Positions 1 to 5,548 of a DNA stretch of 6,252 nt are shown piece after piece. Every line of letters begins with the position of its first letter. Positions within the stretch are counted from its first letter, which is position 1. The notes beneath the pieces are model-generated. The model was given only the letters and a program-made list of their open reading frames with translations. It was not told the origin of the DNA and did not search any database. The DNA is from Methanobacteriota archaeon (GTDB lineage Archaea; Halobacteriota; Methanosarcinia; Methanosarcinales; Methanoperedenaceae), in assembly GCA_018900975.1 (NCBI GenBank), contig JAHIFK010000098.1:1-6252 (forward strand). Reading direction: 5' to 3'. The position numbers and the translations under genes were made by a program.

Positions 1-376
1 CTGCTTTCATGGTCTTTTTTGATTCGATCTTGCTCCCCATGCTCCTGATGGCATCGCCTGTGGGACCTATGAACGTTATTCCTTCCTTATTGCACCTGTC
101 AGCAAAATCAGGGTTCTCGGCAAGGAAACCATACCCTGGATGGATGCCTTCTGAGCCGGTTTTATGTGCAATATCAAGGATCTTGTCCATGTTCAGATAA
201 CTCTGGCTGGCTGGCGCAGGACCGATATGGTATGCTTCATCTGCATATTTTGCAAAAAGAGCGTGCTTATCAACATCTGAATATACAGCAACTGTTTTGA
301 TGTCAAGCTCCCTGCATGCACGCATTATTCTAATCGCGATCTCGCCGCGGTTTGCGATCAATACTTTCTTGAACAT
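1..376 (-). CDS. pycA: Pyruvate carboxylase subunit A (biotin carboxylase), N-terminal 125 residues, cut by window edge
   Basis: This is the start of an ATP-grasp biotin carboxylase, which uses ATP and bicarbonate to carboxylate biotin on the partner subunit. I translated the minus strand from the ATG at 376-374. The protein begins MFKKVLIANRGEIAIRIMRA, the classic biotin carboxylase N-terminus. It continues with the conserved HPGYGFLAENPDFA block (residues 79-92) and FIGPTGDAI (about 102-110), then a lysine-rich stretch leading into the ATP-grasp domain. The frame stays open to position 1, so the rest (a full subunit is usually near 490 residues) lies off the left edge. The start is only 3 bases past the pycB stop, so the two are probably co-transcribed and translationally coupled; a weak AGGG precedes the ATG. 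The N-terminus alone cannot separate PycA from AccC of acetyl/propionyl-CoA carboxylase. The adjacent pycB decides it. Confidence 0.93.
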   Translation of the reverse strand, partial: MFKKVLIANRGEIAIRIMRACRELDIKTVAVYSDVDKHALFAKYADEAYHIGPAPASQSYLNMDKILDIAHKTGSEGIHPGYGFLAENPDFADRCNKEGITFIGPTGDAIRSMGSKIESKKTMKA

Positions 377-379
377 ATT

Positions 380-2095
380 TTACCCTATGATAAGCAGCGC
401 ATCCCCTGCGGCCACAGTGCTCCCTTCTTTTACGAATATGTCCTTTACTGTGCCGCCATTGGGTGCATGGATGTTGTTCTCCATTTTCATCGCTTCAAGC
501 ACCATTACAACATCGCCTTTGGCAACGTTGTCGCCCTTTTTGACCTTTATCTTGAGTACCATGCCCTGCATGCTTGCAGTAATTGAGCCCTCAACATTCC
601 TGGGACGTTCCTGTCCGGATGCAGCACTGACAGTCATACCGCCGCCTGCGGAAAGGATCTTCACATAGAACTCGTCCCCGTCCACTTCTACCCTGAACTC
701 TGTTGGCATCGGGGAAGCCTTTCCATTGCCTGTTCTCGGGGCTTCAAGCGCTTCCTCCTTTGCTTCACCCCGCAAGAATTTTGGGGCTATCGCAGGATAC
801 AGCGCATAAGTGAGAATATCTTCAGGTTTCTTTACGATACCAAGATCTTGCGCCTCTTTCGTGACCCTTTCAAGCTCTGGCGGCAACAGGTCTGCCGGGC
901 GTACTGTTATAGGTGTTTCCTCACCAAGTATTTTCTTGATAATCTCATTGCTGATAGGAGCTGGTGTGCGCCCGTACAGTCCTTTGACATAATCCTTTAC
1001 TTCTTTCGGGACGACCTTGTAGCGCTCACCCATCAATACGTTAAGAACTGCCTGTGTGCCCACTATCTGGCTCGTTGGCGTCACAAGCGGGGGATAGCCA
1101 AGTTCTTCTCTCACTTTTGGCATCTCAGCCAGCACGGCTTCATATTTATCTAGCGCGTTCTGCTCTTTTAATTGTGATACGAGATTTGAGAGCATACCTC
1201 CTGGGATCTGGTATTTCAATACATTGGTGTCGATGCGTTCGGATATGGGGTCAAGGATGCCCCGGTATTTTTCCTTGATGTCCTCAAAGTATTTTTTTAT
1301 CTCCGTGAGAAGGACAAGATCAAGACCGGTTTCATAAGGAGTTCCTTTGAGAGCTGCCACCATGGTCTCGGTGGGAGGTTGAGATGTACCCCAGGCAAAG
1401 GGTGAAAATGCAGTATCCAGGATATCAACTCCAGCCTCGCATGCAAAAAGATAACTCATTGGAGCCATTCCGCTCGTACAGTGAGAGTGAAGGTCGACAG
1501 GTATAGATATCTCTTCTTTCAGGGCCTTGACAAGGTCAAAGGCGTTCTTTGGCGAGATGAGACCCGCCATGTCCTTAATGCACAGGGAGTCGCATCCCAT
1601 TTCCTCAAGCTCCTTTGCCATTTTGACATATAGGGGGATGGTATGGACGGGACTAATGGTATAGCATACAGTCCCCTGAACATGGGCGCCAACTCGCTTT
1701 GCTGTTTTTATGGATACTTCCATGTTCCTTACATCGTTAACAGCATCGAATATCCTGAAGATGTCAATACCGCTTTCTGCGGCGTGCTCCACGAATTTCA
1801 CGACGATATCATCTGAATAATGCCTGTAGCCAACCAGGTTCTGGCCGCGAAGAAGCATCTGGAGCGGGGTTTTCTTGATGGTCTTTTTGAGAGCGCGAAG
1901 CCTGTCCCAGGGGTCTTCGTTCAGGTAGCGTATTGAGGAATCGAATGTGGCGCCGCCCCATACTTCAAGTGAGAAGAAACCAACTTCGTCCATCTTCTCT
2001 ACTATAGGTAACATATCCCTCGTTCGCATGCGGGTTGCAATGAGGGACTGGTGGGCGTCGCGAAGGGTTGTGTCTGTGAGTTTTACTTTAGGCAT
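380..2095 (-). CDS. pycB: Pyruvate carboxylase subunit B (carboxyltransferase plus biotin carrier domain)
   Basis: The subunit transfers carboxyl from carboxybiotin to pyruvate, giving oxaloacetate for the incomplete TCA cycle and amino-acid synthesis; it acts in the cytoplasm with PycA. The 571-residue protein has an HMGL-like TIM-barrel carboxyltransferase domain (about residues 1-290), with TLRDAHQS at 10-17 (metal ligand D13), IKDMAGL at 173-179 (K174, the lysine that is carbamylated in pyruvate carboxylases) and DLHSHCTSG at 201-209 (metal-binding H203 and H205). A conserved carboxylase domain follows to about 440. A linker rich in Glu, Gly and Pro leads to a C-terminal biotinyl domain with EAMKMEN at 534-540, where K537 is the biotinylated lysine. 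All key residues are present and the length fits archaeal PycB. The same fold occurs in the oxaloacetate decarboxylase alpha chain (OadA). The neighbouring biotin carboxylase favours PycB, and no decarboxylase beta or gamma gene is visible. Confidence 0.95.
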   Translation of the reverse strand: MPKVKLTDTTLRDAHQSLIATRMRTRDMLPIVEKMDEVGFFSLEVWGGATFDSSIRYLNEDPWDRLRALKKTIKKTPLQMLLRGQNLVGYRHYSDDIVVKFVEHAAESGIDIFRIFDAVNDVRNMEVSIKTAKRVGAHVQGTVCYTISPVHTIPLYVKMAKELEEMGCDSLCIKDMAGLISPKNAFDLVKALKEEISIPVDLHSHCTSGMAPMSYLFACEAGVDILDTAFSPFAWGTSQPPTETMVAALKGTPYETGLDLVLLTEIKKYFEDIKEKYRGILDPISERIDTNVLKYQIPGGMLSNLVSQLKEQNALDKYEAVLAEMPKVREELGYPPLVTPTSQIVGTQAVLNVLMGERYKVVPKEVKDYVKGLYGRTPAPISNEIIKKILGEETPITVRPADLLPPELERVTKEAQDLGIVKKPEDILTYALYPAIAPKFLRGEAKEEALEAPRTGNGKASPMPTEFRVEVDGDEFYVKILSAGGGMTVSAASGQERPRNVEGSITASMQGMVLKIKVKKGDNVAKGDVVMVLEAMKMENNIHAPNGGTVKDIFVKEGSTVAAGDALLIIG

Positions 2096-2126
2096 GGTTT
2101 CAGGGCTTAATTGGTTGCAGTGTTAT

Positions 2127-2135
2127 TTAATTTAT
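2127..2135 (-). promoter_or_regulatory. Candidate TATA box for pycB
   Basis: The 47-base gap between the tsr3 stop and the pycB start contains ATAAATTAA on the minus strand. Its centre is about 36 bases upstream of the pycB ATG. That would start transcription about 10 bases before the ATG, and no GGTGA-type ribosome binding site is seen there. It suggests pycBA can be transcribed separately from tsr3, although read-through is also possible. AT-rich sequence makes chance matches easy. Confidence 0.4.
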
Positions 2136-2142
2136 GGTATTT

Positions 2143-2646
2143 TCATCCCAGATACTCCCCCTGTATCCCTACGACCTCTGTACTGTCCTTAGCCGTTGAA
2201 TACCTCTCCAGGGGCTCGGCATTAAGCTCAAGGAAGGTATGCCCCCATTTGAACTTATTAAGAATTAGTGCAGCCTGCTCCTTTTCCCCCAGTATATATA
2301 GAGCAGCCGCAAAAGCCTCAACTGTGCTGAGCTTGAAGGGCTTTCCGAAATTCACGGCATTGCCAGCTACAAGAAATGGCAGGGCGCGGTGCGTAAGTCT
2401 TCGCCTTTGCAGCACAGGGAACACCAGTTCCACATGCTCCCACGAACAGTCAAGCACAACAAGCCCCCTGCTGGCATCATCAGCGGGCGAAAGCGCCTGC
2501 TCTGCAAAAGGGTCAAGAAAGAGTCCTTCGCGCGGAAGAGTCCGTATGCGGTCATGCATCGTTGCAAGCCTGAACCTGGCAAGCTTCTTTCCAGAGCACT
2601 TCTTAGGGTCGCACTGGTCTGCATGATAAAAGTGCAGGGGTATCAT
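2143..2646 (-). CDS. tsr3: Tsr3-type 16S rRNA aminocarboxypropyltransferase (DUF367)
   Basis: Tsr3 transfers the 3-amino-3-carboxypropyl group of S-adenosylmethionine to a hypermodified uridine or pseudouridine in small-subunit rRNA, a late step of ribosome maturation in archaea and eukaryotes. The 167-residue product has the N-terminal RLI-like motif CDPKKCSGKKL (12-22), then LDCSWE (65-70), then the family signature block at 87-118 with RALPFLVAGNAVNFGKPFKL followed by STVEAFAAALYI. FKWGHTFLELN (132-142) closes the domain. Length and motif order match a full-length archaeal Tsr3. No Shine-Dalgarno sequence precedes the ATG at 2646, and a TATA-like element about 25 bases upstream fits a leaderless mRNA. 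pycB lies 47 bases downstream on the same strand with no obvious functional link. The family assignment is from recognition of motifs, not a search. Confidence 0.93.
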   Translation of the reverse strand: MIPLHFYHADQCDPKKCSGKKLARFRLATMHDRIRTLPREGLFLDPFAEQALSPADDASRGLVVLDCSWEHVELVFPVLQRRRLTHRALPFLVAGNAVNFGKPFKLSTVEAFAAALYILGEKEQAALILNKFKWGHTFLELNAEPLERYSTAKDSTEVVGIQGEYLG

Positions 2647-2667
2647 GCGTTCTAATTGATACTGCGG

Positions 2668-2675
2668 ATTAATAT
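2668..2675 (-). promoter_or_regulatory. Candidate TATA box for tsr3
   Basis: ATATTAAT on the minus strand is centred about 25 bases upstream of the tsr3 ATG. This spacing puts the transcription start at or next to the start codon and agrees with the lack of any ribosome binding site there. The call rests on spacing and composition only. Confidence 0.4.
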
Positions 2676-2702
2676 GATTTTGGGAGTGCCGGGAAATAAT
2701 AA

Positions 2703-2726
2703 CTCTGTGCCTCAGCGTCTCTGTGG
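2703..2726. repeat. Three 8-bp tandem units of CTCTGTGC type
   Basis: Three adjacent 8-base units are visible: CTCTGTGC (2703-2710), CTCAGCGT (2711-2718) and CTCTGTGG (2719-2726). On the other strand it reads as CACAGAG/ACGCTGAG-type sequence. It resembles a short CAGAGACGCAGAG-like motif that I recall recurring in intergenic regions of many environmental genomes; that recollection is not verified here. It lies 19 bases from a second, unrelated repeat cluster and upstream of both divergent genes. Confidence 0.6.
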
Positions 2727-2742
2727 CTATATCATTATTGTT

Positions 2743-2825
2743 TTTGACAGGATCGACAGGATTTACAGGATTTACAGGATTTGCAACAAAAATCGTATCC
2801 TGTCGATCCTGTAAATCCTGTCAAA
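2743..2825. repeat. Inverted repeat built of 9-bp ACAGGATNN tandem units
   Basis: The left arm has four tandem 9-base units beginning at 2747, 2756, 2765 and 2774: ACAGGATCG, then ACAGGATTT three times. After a short spacer of about 14 bases, the right arm (2797-2823) has three units of the reverse complement: ATCCTGTCG, ATCCTGTAA and ATCCTGTCA. The best perfect pairing is 16 bases, 2747-2762 against 2797-2812. The larger arms, 2743-2771 against 2797-2825, match with four mismatches. The transcript of either strand would fold into a long hairpin. The element sits between divergent genes and contains no open reading frame. Its units are too short and too uniform for a CRISPR array. Confidence 0.9.
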
Positions 2826-2840
2826 GGTCACGATTTGTTG

Positions 2841-2855
2841 GACACCAATAGTGTC
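2841..2855. repeat. Short perfect inverted repeat GACAC-N5-GTGTC
   Basis: GACAC and GTGTC flank a 5-base loop, about 70 bases upstream of the OsmC TATA box. It could be a regulator binding site or a minor hairpin; a 5-base stem can arise by chance. Confidence 0.35.
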
Positions 2856-2914
2856 TTATCAAGTCAACTTTTATTCAACAACACAAATTGAAACGATCAC
2901 CATAAAATCGAAAA

Positions 2915-2921
2915 CTATAAA
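2915..2921 (+). promoter_or_regulatory. TATA box of the OsmC-family gene
   Basis: CTATAAA is preceded by an A-rich CGAAAA stretch that could act as the TFB recognition element. Its position predicts a start near 2943-2946, giving a leader of roughly 28 bases that includes the ribosome binding site. A second AT-rich stretch at 2949-2957 is too close to the ATG to serve a transcript that keeps the ribosome binding site. Confidence 0.55.
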
Positions 2922-2963
2922 CCCCCCGTCGCTCAATCTCTATTATTCTATATTTAAACGGCG

Positions 2964-2970
2964 GGTGATC
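2964..2970 (+). promoter_or_regulatory. Ribosome binding site for the OsmC-family gene
   Basis: GGTGATC ends 2 bases before the ATG at 2973. It contains GGTGAT, complementary to the anti-Shine-Dalgarno end of archaeal 16S rRNA. The spacing is slightly short but supports this start codon. Confidence 0.65.
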
Positions 2971-2972
2971 AA

Positions 2973-3404
2973 ATGGAACAGGATAAATGGTTATATCATA
3001 ATTCACTGAAATGGAAAGGAGAGAAAAAAGCAGACCTCAGGTTCATTGAAAGCAGCCAGGAAATAGAGGTCGCTACCCCTCCAGAGTTCGGCGGGCATGA
3101 TGGCATAATAAGCCCTGAAGACCTTTTCGTCTCATCTGCCAACGTTTGCTACATGACCACGCTTCTTGGAACGATAAAGAACATGGGAGTGGAACTCATC
3201 TCGTATGGATCAGATGCAGAAGGGATACTTGAGACTGTTGATAAGATGAAGGTATTCACAAAAATCATCATACGACCCAGGATAAAAGCCCGCGAGACCG
3301 AAGAAAAAATAAGGATGATCCTTGGTCATGCAGAAAAGCGGTGCCTTGTTGCCAACTCCATGAAGACCCTTGTCATCATCGAGCCTGAGATAGAGGCTTT
3401 GTAG
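2973..3404 (+). CDS. OsmC/Ohr-family protein
   Basis: OsmC and Ohr proteins are small cytoplasmic thiol peroxidases that reduce organic hydroperoxides, usually as dimers with two active-site cysteines. This 143-residue protein has the family pattern. An N-terminal beta-rich part contains a PPEFGG turn (36-41). SPEDLFVSSANVCYMTTLLG (47-66) places the first cysteine, C59, on the central helix. A second cysteine, C124, lies in EKRCLVANSM (121-130), where family members usually have a CPVSNSL-like sequence. The length is typical. It appears to be a single-gene unit with its own TATA box and ribosome binding site. The stop at 3402-3404 is about 100 bases from the next gene, which has its own promoter. 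Family membership is fairly sure. Peroxidase activity is inferred, since many OsmC-like proteins are uncharacterised and the second-cysteine context is divergent. Confidence 0.85.
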   Translation: MEQDKWLYHNSLKWKGEKKADLRFIESSQEIEVATPPEFGGHDGIISPEDLFVSSANVCYMTTLLGTIKNMGVELISYGSDAEGILETVDKMKVFTKIIIRPRIKARETEEKIRMILGHAEKRCLVANSMKTLVIIEPEIEAL

Positions 3405-3436
3405 GGCCCTTATATAACTGAATGTTTTGAACTAGT

Positions 3437-3446
3437 CTTTGTAAAG
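3437..3446. promoter_or_regulatory. Candidate upstream operator half-site, CTTT-GT-AAAG
   Basis: This 10-base interrupted palindrome lies about 30 bases upstream of the TATA box of the BlaI-like gene. It shares TGTAAA with the palindrome at 3484-3500. Two similar sites flanking a TATA box would fit dimeric repressor binding, but the match is short. Confidence 0.3.
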
Positions 3447-3473
3447 TTCCATATTTTTAACCCACCCACAAGC

Positions 3474-3480
3474 TTTAATA
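3474..3480 (+). promoter_or_regulatory. TATA box of the repressor-protease operon
   Basis: TTTAATA is preceded by AAGC and is centred about 27 bases upstream of the ATG at 3504. Transcription would therefore start at or within a few bases of the start codon. No GGTGA-like sequence precedes this ATG, unlike the next two genes of the unit, so a leaderless first gene is the simplest reading. Confidence 0.5.
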
Positions 3481-3483
3481 CTC

Positions 3484-3500
3484 TTTACGTCAATTGTAAA
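3484..3500. promoter_or_regulatory. Candidate autoregulatory operator TTTAC-N7-GTAAA
   Basis: A 17-base inverted repeat, TTTAC (3484-3488) and GTAAA (3496-3500), lies between the TATA box and the start codon. A dimeric repressor bound there would block transcription initiation. BlaI/MecI repressors bind TACA/TGTA-type dyads that overlap their own promoter, and this site has a related TAC...GTA core. Binding by the adjacent gene product is inferred from position and family. Confidence 0.4.
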
Positions 3501-3503
3501 CTC

Positions 3504-3863
3504 ATGGTTAAACTGGATCAGATAAACATTTCGAACGACGGCCTCACCAAGTTCTTCAGCCCTATAGAAGCGGCTATACTGAGGACCTTATGGGTCGAAG
3601 GAGAGATGATGACATCAGAATTGACCGAAAAGACAAAAATACCTCTTACAAGTATAGCTGGCACTCTTGACCGACTTGTCAAGGCTGGCTATACAGCCAG
3701 AAGGGTGGATACCGTGAACGGAAGGGTGCGCTATGTGTATGCTCCGGTCCATACAGAGGAAGAGGTTGCAAGTGAAATAACAACAAAGATCATGGACAGC
3801 CTTGTGGATACTTTCGGTCGCGTGGCGATCGAGAACTTCTCAAAATACAGTGATAAAAAATGA
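3504..3863 (+). CDS. BlaI/MecI-family winged-helix transcriptional repressor
   Basis: This 119-residue protein looks like a BlaI/MecI/CopY-type repressor (penicillinase-repressor fold). These are dimers that bind operator dyads through an N-terminal winged helix and are inactivated by cleavage or ligand. Residues 18-83 carry the pattern: FFSPIEAAILRTLWVEGEM (first helix), TSELTEKTKIPLTSIAGTLD with RLVKAG (helix-turn-helix and recognition helix), then RRVDTVNGRVRYVYAPV (the wing). Residues 84-119 would form the C-terminal dimerisation helix. The first codon is at the predicted transcription start. The stop overlaps the start of the membrane peptidase gene as ATGA, the BlaI-BlaR1 type of coupling. 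Other winged-helix families such as MarR or PadR are possible, but helix order and the metallopeptidase partner favour BlaI. No beta-lactam function is implied. Confidence 0.8.
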   Translation: MVKLDQINISNDGLTKFFSPIEAAILRTLWVEGEMMTSELTEKTKIPLTSIAGTLDRLVKAGYTARRVDTVNGRVRYVYAPVHTEEEVASEITTKIMDSLVDTFGRVAIENFSKYSDKK

Positions 3864-4540
3864 ATATCCTCGGTGAAATAAACTGTTTTGGTCTTTGCCT
3901 GAAGGTATCTGAGCTTGCACCATTAGTGGCGCTGCTCATAGTGATATCGATAGGTCTTCTTGCAGCAAGTTTCATGATCAGAATGCCAAAACACAGGCTT
4001 TTGACGTTCGTATCTGCTCAAGTTGCGGCGTTTATCGCCATTATTTCTACATTTTACCTGATGAAATGCGAAGGTATGCTGACTATCTATCTTTATTCCG
4101 GATATGCAGTCATTTCTACAGCCGTTATCTTTGGTTCGCTCAGGTTTTACGACAGGCTCATGATAAGGCGCCTCAATGCAAAACCCATCGGTAATGTGAT
4201 CGGCTGGATGCAGGAATTCACTGGCAGGCTGGCAAACGCAACTGTATATTATTATGATTCTGCTGTCCCAAAGGCTTTTGCGGCAGGAAAATCAATATTT
4301 GTGTCGCTCGGGCTTCTTGAATTGTTAAACGATGATGAATTAAAGGCAGTGCTTGCGCACGAAGCCTGGCACATCAGGAATAACGGACGGACACCATTCC
4401 TGAAGCAACTTGCGATCATGACGTTCTCTTCACCAGGGAGAGGGGAACTTGAAAAGATGGCTGATCGCTTCGCTGAAGAGATAGCAGGGAGTGAGGCTCT
4501 CACATCAGCTCGCAGCAAGGTCGATAAAGTATTTATCTGA
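3860..4540 (+). CDS. Short membrane zinc metallopeptidase (M48/M56-like)
   Basis: A 226-residue integral-membrane peptidase. Three hydrophobic segments (about residues 18-40, 48-68 and 77-95) precede a cytoplasmic-type catalytic domain. SVSLGLLELL-like sequence is followed by LAHEAWHIRN, with the zinc motif HEAWH at 167-171 (H167, catalytic E168, H171). ELEKMADRFAEE follows, where E198 takes the place of the third zinc ligand and D202 matches the conserved Asp of the M48 ExxxD motif. The catalytic core appears complete but is much shorter than in usual M48 or BlaR1 proteins, and no sensor domain follows. The N-terminus has a CFGLC pair (C9, C13) and C70 follows the second segment. It overlaps the repressor gene by 4 bases, with GTGAT just upstream as a possible ribosome binding site. 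I infer that it either cleaves the repressor or assists HtpX. Confidence 0.78.
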   Translation: MNILGEINCFGLCLKVSELAPLVALLIVISIGLLAASFMIRMPKHRLLTFVSAQVAAFIAIISTFYLMKCEGMLTIYLYSGYAVISTAVIFGSLRFYDRLMIRRLNAKPIGNVIGWMQEFTGRLANATVYYYDSAVPKAFAAGKSIFVSLGLLELLNDDELKAVLAHEAWHIRNNGRTPFLKQLAIMTFSSPGRGELEKMADRFAEEIAGSEALTSARSKVDKVFI

Positions 4541-4574
4541 GATGTTTATTAAGAATGAAAAAGAAAATAATAAA

Positions 4575-4580
4575 GGTGAT
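4575..4580 (+). promoter_or_regulatory. Ribosome binding site for htpX
   Basis: GGTGAT lies 5 bases before the ATG at 4586 and fixes that start. It occurs in a 45-base, A-rich gap after the membrane peptidase stop. No convincing TATA box lies at the right distance, so htpX is probably read from the upstream promoter. Confidence 0.75.
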
Positions 4581-4585
4581 AAAAA

Positions 4586-5548
4586 ATGTGGCTTAGATTA
4601 AGATTGATCCTGGTAATGACTTTACTGTTCGGTATACTATATGCTCTTTTCGCAATTGCAGGGAACATGCTCGGCATGGGTGGAACCTTTTACTTTTACG
4701 CCATCCTTGCATCTGTGATGATGTTCATCCAGTACATGATAGGGCCGAAAATGGTAGAATGGTCAATGCATGTGAAATATGTGACCGAGGCGCAGGCTCC
4801 AGCGCTGCATAAGATGGTAACTGAACTTGCCAGAAATGCAAAGATACCCAAACCAAGGATCGGCATCGCGGCAATCAACATCCCAAATGCTTTCGCGTTT
4901 GGCAGATGGGCAAGTGATGGACGTGTTTGCGTCACAGAAGGGATAATGAACCTGCTTGACGAAAAAGAACTCAGGGCAGTTATGGCGCATGAGATATCCC
5001 ACCTGAAGCACAGGGATGTGGTCGTGATAACGATGATCAGCGTTATTCCGATGATATGCTGGTACATAGCATGGAGTTTCATGTTCTCAGGCGGAAGGGA
5101 TAGGGGTAACACTGTCCTTATCGGGATCGCGGCTATGGTGATATATTTCATATCAAACCTTCTGGTTCTGTACGTTTCAAGGATACGGGAATATTATGCG
5201 GATGAGGGCGCGGTCAATCTTGGGAGCTCCCCGCACCACATGGCATCTGCCCTGTACAAGCTCGTGTACGGGAGCGCGCGGTTCTCAAAGGATTCACTTA
5301 AGCAGGTTGAAGGCATGAAAGCTTTCTTCGCAAGCGACCCATCCCGCGCAAGTTATGAGATACGGGAACTCTCGCAGCTGGACATGGACAAAAGCGGAAC
5401 GATCGACCAGAATGAACTGATGGCGCTTCGCTCAAGACCTATCAAGGTCAGCGGGACAGACAAGTTCATGGAAATGTTCAGCACCCATCCTAACATGCTA
5501 AGACGGATCCAGCGGCTTTCCTCACTAAAAGAGGGAGTCGCTCGTTAA
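4586..5548 (+). CDS. htpX: HtpX-type M48 membrane protease with an EF-hand calcium-binding loop
   Basis: HtpX is a membrane-bound zinc protease that degrades misfolded membrane proteins. This 320-residue protein has two N-terminal membrane segments (about 7-29 and 35-55). NIPNAFAFGRW (98-108) and VCVTEGIMNLLDEKELRAVM precede the zinc motif HEISH at 135-139. Two further membrane segments follow (about 146-168 and 176-198). REYYADEGAV (201-210) supplies the third zinc ligand, E202. The C-terminal FSTHPNMLRRIQRL block (298-311) is typical of HtpX. Between these lies an addition not part of standard bacterial HtpX: residues 266-277 read DMDKSGTIDQNE, a full canonical 12-residue EF-hand loop with D1, D3, S5, G6, I8, D9 and E12. 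Helix-like EIRELSQL and LMALRS flank it. Calcium control is inferred. It is the last gene of the repressor-peptidase unit, and T-tracts follow the stop. Confidence 0.93.
   Translation: MWLRLRLILVMTLLFGILYALFAIAGNMLGMGGTFYFYAILASVMMFIQYMIGPKMVEWSMHVKYVTEAQAPALHKMVTELARNAKIPKPRIGIAAINIPNAFAFGRWASDGRVCVTEGIMNLLDEKELRAVMAHEISHLKHRDVVVITMISVIPMICWYIAWSFMFSGGRDRGNTVLIGIAAMVIYFISNLLVLYVSRIREYYADEGAVNLGSSPHHMASALYKLVYGSARFSKDSLKQVEGMKAFFASDPSRASYEIRELSQLDMDKSGTIDQNELMALRSRPIKVSGTDKFMEMFSTHPNMLRRIQRLSSLKEGVAR

Noticed and set aside
297..668. A 123-codon plus-strand open frame opposite the pycB biotinyl domain and pycA start
   Set aside because: Both overlapped minus-strand regions have unmistakable motifs (EAMKMEN and ANRGEIA), so this is a shadow.
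380..2095. Oxaloacetate decarboxylase alpha subunit (OadA)
   Set aside because: The domain order is the same, but the immediate neighbour is a biotin carboxylase, which a sodium-pumping decarboxylase does not need. No membrane beta or gamma subunit is seen.
2111..2626. A 171-codon plus-strand open frame opposite tsr3
   Set aside because: It is antisense to a gene with clear Tsr3 motifs, and its translation shows no family-like pattern. It is rich in Ser, Arg and Leu, as expected for a shadow frame.
2743..2825. CRISPR array
   Set aside because: The units are 9 bases with no spacers between them, and the two arms are inverted relative to each other. No cas gene is nearby.
2647..2972. tRNA or other structured RNA gene in the divergent gap
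   Set aside because: I found no cloverleaf-like arrangement and no T-arm GTTCGAAT-type sequence; the only strong pairing is the 9-bp repeat element.
3504..4540. Beta-lactam resistance regulation (blaI-blaR1)
   Set aside because: The families match, but the peptidase has no penicillin-binding sensor domain, no beta-lactamase or PBP gene is present, and the host appears archaeal. Only the regulatory logic is retained as a hypothesis.
4696..5151. A 151-codon minus-strand open frame inside htpX
   Set aside because: It overlaps the conserved HtpX zinc motif and membrane segments on the opposite strand. Its hydrophobicity only mirrors the membrane codons of the real gene.
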